A stretch of DNA of 64,000 nucleotides from assembly GCF_001641335.1 (NCBI RefSeq), contig NZ_LVEM01000007.1, forward strand, positions 62,001 through 126,000, in the 5' to 3' direction. The DNA comes from Bradyrhizobium stylosanthis. Its GTDB lineage: Bacteria > Pseudomonadota > Alphaproteobacteria > Rhizobiales > Xanthobacteraceae. This document shows, piece after piece, positions 60,055-64,000 of the stretch. The number at the start of each line of letters is the position of its first letter. The stretch's first letter is position 1. Position numbers and translations under genes: made by a program. The notes under the pieces were generated by a model. It ran no database searches. It worked only from the letters and a program-made list of their open reading frames with translations, and had not been told where the DNA came from.

Positions 60055-60858
60055 TTACGCCTTAGGCGCCGAGCCGCCCGCCGCCCTCGACCTTGGACGT
60101 CTGCGCGACTTCTGTGCAGTCGGCGGCGGCGGCGCGGCAGCGGCCTTCACCCTGATCCGCACCGATCGCCCGTTTGTCTCGTCGATCTCGAACGCATTCG
60201 TCTTTCGGACGAGGTCGCTCAGCTTGCGGAAACCGAACGTTCTCGGATCGAAATCGGAAGCCAGGTTGGCGAGCCGCTGCCCGAGTTCACGAAGCGAGAC
60301 CCAACCGTCCTCGCTTTCCATCTGGGTGATAACCTTCTTGATGATCGGCGTGGCCGCATCGGGCGGCTGAAGCGGCGCAGACTTCGAGGTGGCATCCTGG
60401 GTGGTCGCGGTGCCCGCAAGCAGGTTCTCGGTATAGACGAACCTGCGGCAGGCCTGCCTGAAGCTTTCCGGCGTCTTCTGCTCGCCGAACCCAAAGACAT
60501 CGACACCCTGCTCCCGGATACGGGCGGCGAGACGGGTAAAGTCGCTATCGGACGACACCAGGCAAAAGCCATCGAACCGGCCGCTGTGAAGCAGGTCCAT
60601 GGCGTCGATGACCAGAGTTATGTCCGATGCATTCTTTCCCGTCGTGTAGGCGAACTGCTGTTGCGGGATGATCGCATGCTTCGACAGGATATCAGCCCAC
60701 CCCCTTGATCGCGCGTTGGAGAAATCGCCGTAGATGCGACGCACGCTGGCCTCGCCGATCTTGGCAATCTCCTCGAACAGTCCATCCGCGATTTTGGCGG
60801 ACGCATTATCCGCGTCGATCAGGACGGCGAGACGAGGCGAGCGAAGTTCCGACGGCAT
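60055..60858 (-). CDS. NYN (LabA-like) ribonuclease-fold protein with LOTUS/OST-HTH domain
   Basis: A 267-residue cytoplasmic protein. An N-terminal NYN/PIN-like domain has the acidic residues LAVLIDADNAS (residues 10-20), DITLVIDAMDLLHSG and FCLVSSDSDFTRLA (about 100-113), the expected Mg-binding site of a ribonuclease. A LOTUS/OST-HTH domain follows at about 170-232 (GWVSLRELGQRLANLASDFD, RTFGFRKLSDLV). The tail is Pro/Arg/Lys-rich and may bind nucleic acid. This architecture is widespread in bacteria and suggests RNA processing. ATG at 60858 follows GAGGGG. Confidence 0.9.
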   Translation of the reverse strand: MPSELRSPRLAVLIDADNASAKIADGLFEEIAKIGEASVRRIYGDFSNARSRGWADILSKHAIIPQQQFAYTTGKNASDITLVIDAMDLLHSGRFDGFCLVSSDSDFTRLAARIREQGVDVFGFGEQKTPESFRQACRRFVYTENLLAGTATTQDATSKSAPLQPPDAATPIIKKVITQMESEDGWVSLRELGQRLANLASDFDPRTFGFRKLSDLVRKTNAFEIDETNGRSVRIRVKAAAAPPPPTAQKSRRRPRSRAAGGSAPKA

Positions 60859-60909
60859 GGGATTCCCCTCATGGTGGGCGCCCATTAGACGGCAAGTATG
60901 TCGGAACGG

Positions 60910-62412
60910 CTAGTCCTCGTTCGCCTTGAACCGGCCCAGCCCCTTCAGCACGAAGGGCGCCAGCAGCGCGATCAGCGCGACACCGAGCAGCGTTGCCGAG
61001 ATCGGGCTTTGCAGCAGCGTCATGGGATCGCCAAGGCTGATCGCGAGCGCACGGCGCAACTGGCTCTCGGCGATCGGGCCGAGGATCAGGCCGACCACGA
61101 CGGGCGCAATCGGGAAATCGAACCGGCGCATCAGGAAGCCGAGCACGCCGAAACCGGCCAGCATCGACAATTCAACCACCGACGGCTTTGCCGCGATGGT
61201 GCCCATGGTCGCGAACACCAGGATGCCGGCATAGAGCCACGGCTGCGGGATCGCGAGCAGGCGTACCCACAGCCCGACCAGCGGCAGGTTGAGCACCAGC
61301 AGCATGCAATTGGCGATGAACAAGCTCGCAATCAGGCCCCAGACCAAGTCAGGCCGCTCGGCGAACAGCAGCGGCCCAGGGTTGAGCCCGTATTGTTGGA
61401 AGCCCGCCAGCATCATCGCGGCGGTCGCCGAAGTCGGCAGTCCCAGCGTCAGCAGCGGCACCAGCGTGCCGGCGGCGGACGCGTTGTTGGCGGCCTCGGG
61501 TCCGGCGACGCCTTCGATCGCGCCCTTGCCGAACTCCTCCGGGTGCTTCGTCAGCCGCTTCTCGGTCGAATAGGACAGGAAGGTCGGGATCTCCGCACCG
61601 CCCGCGGGCAGCGCACCGATCGGGAAGCCGAACATCGTGCCGCGCAGCCACGGCTTCCACGACCGCTTCCAGTCTTCCTTCGTCATCCACAGCGAGCCAC
61701 GAACCGGCTCCAGCTTCTCCTCGGTGTGGTGGCGGCGCGATGCGACGTAGAGCGCCTCGCCGACTGCAAACAGGCCGACCGCAAGTGTCGTCACCTCGAC
61801 GCCGTCGAGCAGCTCGGGGACGCCGAACGCAAGCCGCGCCTGTCCCGTCAGCTTGTCGATGCCGACGAGGCCCAGCGTCAGACCGATGAACAGGCTGGTG
61901 AGGCCGCGGATCGGAGAATCGCCGAAGGTCGCCGACACCGTGACGAAGGCGACGCACATCAGCGCGAAATAGTCCTCGGGGCCGAAGCGCACGGCGAAAT
62001 CGACCAGCCAGGGCGCGAGGAAGGCAAGACCGATGGTGGCGATGGTGCCGGCGACGAAAGAGCCGATCGCCGATGTCGCCAGCGCCGGCCCGCCGCGGCC
62101 GGCCTTGGCCATCTTGTTGCCTTCGAGCGCGGTCGCCATCGAGGCGCTCTCGCCGGGCGTGTTGATCAGGATCGCCGTGGTCGAGCCGCCATACATGCCG
62201 CCATAATAGATGCCGGCGAACATGATGAGCGAGCCGCCGGGATCGAGCTTGTAGGTCACCGGCAGCAGCAGCGCGACCGTCAGCGCCGGGCCGATGCCGG
62301 GCAGCACGCCCACGGCCGTGCCCAGGAATACGCCGATCAGCGCATAGAGCAGGTTCATCGGCTGGACGGCGACCGCCATGCCATGCGCCAGGGCGGCAAA
62401 GGTGTCGATCAC
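60910..62412 (-). CDS. tctA: Tripartite tricarboxylate transporter large permease TctA
   Basis: A 500-residue membrane protein with about 11-12 hydrophobic segments. The TctA core is visible: GTAVGVLPGIGPALTVALLL (about residues 30-49), YYGGMYGGSTTAILINTPGE (about 68-87), GFPIGALPAGGAEIPTFLSY and LTLGLPTSATAAMMLAGF. It forms the channel for carboxylic acid uptake with TctB and the periplasmic TctC. The tctB stop codon overlaps its start by 4 bases. Confidence 0.95.
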   Translation of the reverse strand: MIDTFAALAHGMAVAVQPMNLLYALIGVFLGTAVGVLPGIGPALTVALLLPVTYKLDPGGSLIMFAGIYYGGMYGGSTTAILINTPGESASMATALEGNKMAKAGRGGPALATSAIGSFVAGTIATIGLAFLAPWLVDFAVRFGPEDYFALMCVAFVTVSATFGDSPIRGLTSLFIGLTLGLVGIDKLTGQARLAFGVPELLDGVEVTTLAVGLFAVGEALYVASRRHHTEEKLEPVRGSLWMTKEDWKRSWKPWLRGTMFGFPIGALPAGGAEIPTFLSYSTEKRLTKHPEEFGKGAIEGVAGPEAANNASAAGTLVPLLTLGLPTSATAAMMLAGFQQYGLNPGPLLFAERPDLVWGLIASLFIANCMLLVLNLPLVGLWVRLLAIPQPWLYAGILVFATMGTIAAKPSVVELSMLAGFGVLGFLMRRFDFPIAPVVVGLILGPIAESQLRRALAISLGDPMTLLQSPISATLLGVALIALLAPFVLKGLGRFKANED

Positions 62413-62891
62413 AGCAGTCGCTCCAGGGGGCCGGCCGGAAGGCTCAGCGTCAGCAGGCGGTCAAAGGCGAGATAGATGAGGGTTGACATCACCAGGGCAA
62501 TGATGGTGTCGACGAGGACGGCGCGACGGCCGAAGGCTGCCGACGTCGTCACGAACAGCGCCGACGTCGCCAGAATGAAGCCGCCGCCGAAGCCGATGAT
62601 GGCGATCAGCAGCGCAAGGCCAACGAGGATCAGAACCACCGGCACAGGATCGGCGCTCTCGCGCGCCGGCAGATTACCGCGTATCGCATCGATGAAATTG
62701 CCGATCGCGAGCAACGCAAGGCCGGTGGCGACCACGACGGGCATCGCCTCCGGCCCCATGCCGTACATCGCGGTGGATTGCAGCCCACGCGAGTCCCAGA
62801 CCAGCACCGCGGCGAGCGCAGCGAGCAATGCGGCGATGACGATGCCGGCGCGATCGACGCGCCGCGGCTGGGCGGGATCGCCTGAGCTCAT
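62409..62891 (-). CDS. tctB: Tripartite tricarboxylate transporter small permease TctB
   Basis: A 160-residue membrane protein with about four hydrophobic segments starting near residue 15 (GIVIAALLAALAAVLVWDS). Short length and position between tctC and tctA, overlapping both by 4 bases, identify it as the poorly conserved small subunit TctB. Confidence 0.92.
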   Translation of the reverse strand: MSSGDPAQPRRVDRAGIVIAALLAALAAVLVWDSRGLQSTAMYGMGPEAMPVVVATGLALLAIGNFIDAIRGNLPARESADPVPVVLILVGLALLIAIIGFGGGFILATSALFVTTSAAFGRRAVLVDTIIALVMSTLIYLAFDRLLTLSLPAGPLERLL

Positions 62892-63856
62892 GACTTGACG
62901 AGGCCGACCGATTTCAGCACGTCGGTGACGCGCACGGTTTCCTTCTTCAGGAAGTCCGCAAAGGCGTCGCCGCCGAGATAGGCATCCTCCCAGCCCTTCT
63001 GCTTGAGGATCTCCTTCCAGGCGTCGGACTTCACCATCTTCTCGACCGCGTCGCTCAGGGTCTTCTTCTGCTCCGGCGTGATGCCGGGAGGCGCGACCAC
63101 CGAGCGCCAGTTGGCGATCACGAGGTCGATGCCCTGTTCCTTGAAAGTCGGGATGTCGCTGCCGGCGATGCGCTTCTCCGAGGTCACGCCGATCGCGCGA
63201 AGCTTGCCGGACTTGATCTGGCCTTCATATTCGCTCAGCCCCGAAATGCCCGCGGTGACCTTGCCGCCGAGGATCGCGGCGAGCGACTCGCCGCCGCCGG
63301 AGAACGGGATGTAGTTGATCTTCTTGGCGTCGGCGCCGACGGCACCGGCGAACAGCGCGGCCATCACATGATCGACGCCACCGGCCGAGCCGCCGGCGAA
63401 GGTCACCTTGGCGATGTCGGCCTTGACCGCGGCGGCGAGATCCTGCGCGGTCTTGATCGGCGAATTCGCGGGCACCACGATCACCTGGATTTCCTCGGTG
63501 AGGCGCGCGATCGGCGTCACCTGCTCCAGCGTCACCGGCGACTTGTTCATGGCGAGCGCGCCGACCATGACGAAGCCGTTGACCATCATCTGGTTGCCGT
63601 CGCCCTTGGCGCCGTTGACGAACTGCGCAATGCCGACGCTGCCGCCGGCACCGGGAACGTTGGTGACCTGCACGCTGCGCGCGACGCCAGAAGCGACCAG
63701 CGCCTGCTGCATCGAACGCGCGGTCTGGTCCCAGCCACCACCCGGTGCGGCCGGCGCCATCAGCTTGAGCTCGAGCTGCTGGGCAAAGGCAGGCGTCGCT
63801 GCCGCAAGGGTCAGCGCGACGGCTGCGCCGGCAAGGCGCGCGGGAAACTGAAACAT
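62888..63856 (-). CDS. tctC: Tripartite tricarboxylate transporter binding protein TctC (Bug family)
   Basis: A 322-residue exported binding protein with a signal peptide (cleavage after TPAFAQ, about residue 26). The Bug-family layout follows: LKLMAPAAPGGGWDQTARSM (about 31-50), VTNVPGAGGSVGIAQF and GGSAGGVDHVMAALFAG. It captures a carboxylate such as citrate or a tricarballylate-like acid for TctAB. It is the first gene of tctCBA. Bug proteins bind very different acids, so the substrate is open. Confidence 0.93.
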   Translation of the reverse strand: MFQFPARLAGAAVALTLAAATPAFAQQLELKLMAPAAPGGGWDQTARSMQQALVASGVARSVQVTNVPGAGGSVGIAQFVNGAKGDGNQMMVNGFVMVGALAMNKSPVTLEQVTPIARLTEEIQVIVVPANSPIKTAQDLAAAVKADIAKVTFAGGSAGGVDHVMAALFAGAVGADAKKINYIPFSGGGESLAAILGGKVTAGISGLSEYEGQIKSGKLRAIGVTSEKRIAGSDIPTFKEQGIDLVIANWRSVVAPPGITPEQKKTLSDAVEKMVKSDAWKEILKQKGWEDAYLGGDAFADFLKKETVRVTDVLKSVGLVKS

Positions 63857-63967
63857 GGGGGCATTCTCCAGGCTCGTGCGGACGTGTTGATCGTTTGCCG
63901 CATTGTGTCGTTTGGTCGCATATCAGCCAAAACGGCTGATGCTGTCCAGCGACAGGCCTGGTTCCCG

Positions 63968-64000
63968 TCAGGCGGGTGTGGGCATCGTCCCGCCGAGCGC
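63968..64000 (-). CDS. Possible C-terminal end of a gene cut by the window edge
   Basis: On the minus strand the last bases read ALGGTMPTPA and a TGA stop, with no earlier stop up to the window edge. Eleven codons are too few to prove coding. Position 112 bases upstream of tctC on the same strand makes it plausible as the 3' end of a preceding gene. Confidence 0.25.
   Translation of the reverse strand, partial: ALGGTMPTPA

Noticed and set aside
58849..60708. A 619-codon open frame on the plus strand
   Set aside because: It spans the antisense of two unrelated genes (ade and the NYN-LOTUS gene) and the gap between them, so it cannot be a real conserved protein.
60898..62475. A 525-codon open frame on the plus strand
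   Set aside because: It is antisense to tctA and consists mainly of R, Q, H, D and A.

Overview
The window reads as a chromosomal segment of an alphaproteobacterium of the Bradyrhizobium / Nitrobacteraceae type. It is GC-rich with strong third-position GC bias. It has a denitrification nor operon with FixK/NnrR-type boxes, a rhizobial chvE-gguAB sugar importer, many ABC importers, and several families of short intergenic palindromic repeats typical of that group. I saw no rRNA or tRNA gene, insertion sequence, phage gene or CRISPR array, so it looks like core or stable accessory chromosome rather than a mobile island. Layout: 0.1-2.1 kb holds a TAXI-family binding protein and a small secreted protein. 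2.2-7.8 kb is a minus-strand nitric oxide reductase operon, norE-norF-norC-norB-norQ-norD, with an NnrR/FixK-like box in front of norC and a perfect TTGTC-N4-GACAA palindrome in front of norE. 8.2-9.4 kb is an orphan PAS histidine kinase behind a perfect FixK/FNR box. 10.0-22.4 kb is one long minus-strand sugar module: a YtfQRT-YjfF-type importer, a FadR-type regulator, an aldose 1-dehydrogenase, aldose 1-epimerase, an SMP-30 lactonase and a second importer, ChvE-GguAB. Together they suggest uptake and oxidative, non-phosphorylative breakdown of L-arabinose, D-galactose or galactofuranose. 22.7-34.5 kb is the most unusual stretch. It holds a FAH-family dehydratase-like gene, then a redox operon (ferredoxin reductase, FrdA/AprA-like flavoprotein, 2[4Fe-4S] ferredoxin, HEAT-repeat protein). 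Facing it are a DUF971 protein, a Crp/Fnr-type regulator without the Fnr cysteine cluster, and an SsuABC/NrtABC-like importer whose binding protein carries a C-terminal NosL-like domain. A YeiH-type sulfate/sulfite exporter-like protein follows. Four copies of AACTAATYG lie in transcription orientation, three of them 70-75 bases before the start codons of the reductase, flavoprotein and importer genes. This suggests one undescribed regulon, possibly for a sulfur compound. 34.6-39.4 kb is a Liv-type importer. 39.5-44.4 kb is an acyl-CoA synthetase, TetR regulator, HAPMO-like Baeyer-Villiger monooxygenase and a DsbA/HCCA-isomerase-like protein, with a palindromic operator in the shared divergent region. 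44.4-50.5 kb is amino-acid metabolism: alanine dehydrogenase with Lrp regulator, a large PLP decarboxylase, a GNAT acetyltransferase and an ornithine cyclodeaminase. 50.5-54.4 kb has an orphan FlgC-like rod protein, a 2-hydroxyacid dehydrogenase divergent from a split TPP decarboxylase (sulfopyruvate decarboxylase-like), a VanZ-like protein and a small secreted protein. 54.5-60.0 kb is adenine deaminase followed by glyoxylate carboligase, hydroxypyruvate isomerase and tartronate semialdehyde reductase, linking purine-derived glyoxylate to glycerate. 60.1-63.9 kb is an NYN-LOTUS protein and a TctCBA tricarboxylate-type transporter. Functions are assigned from recognised motifs and gene order only; no search was run.
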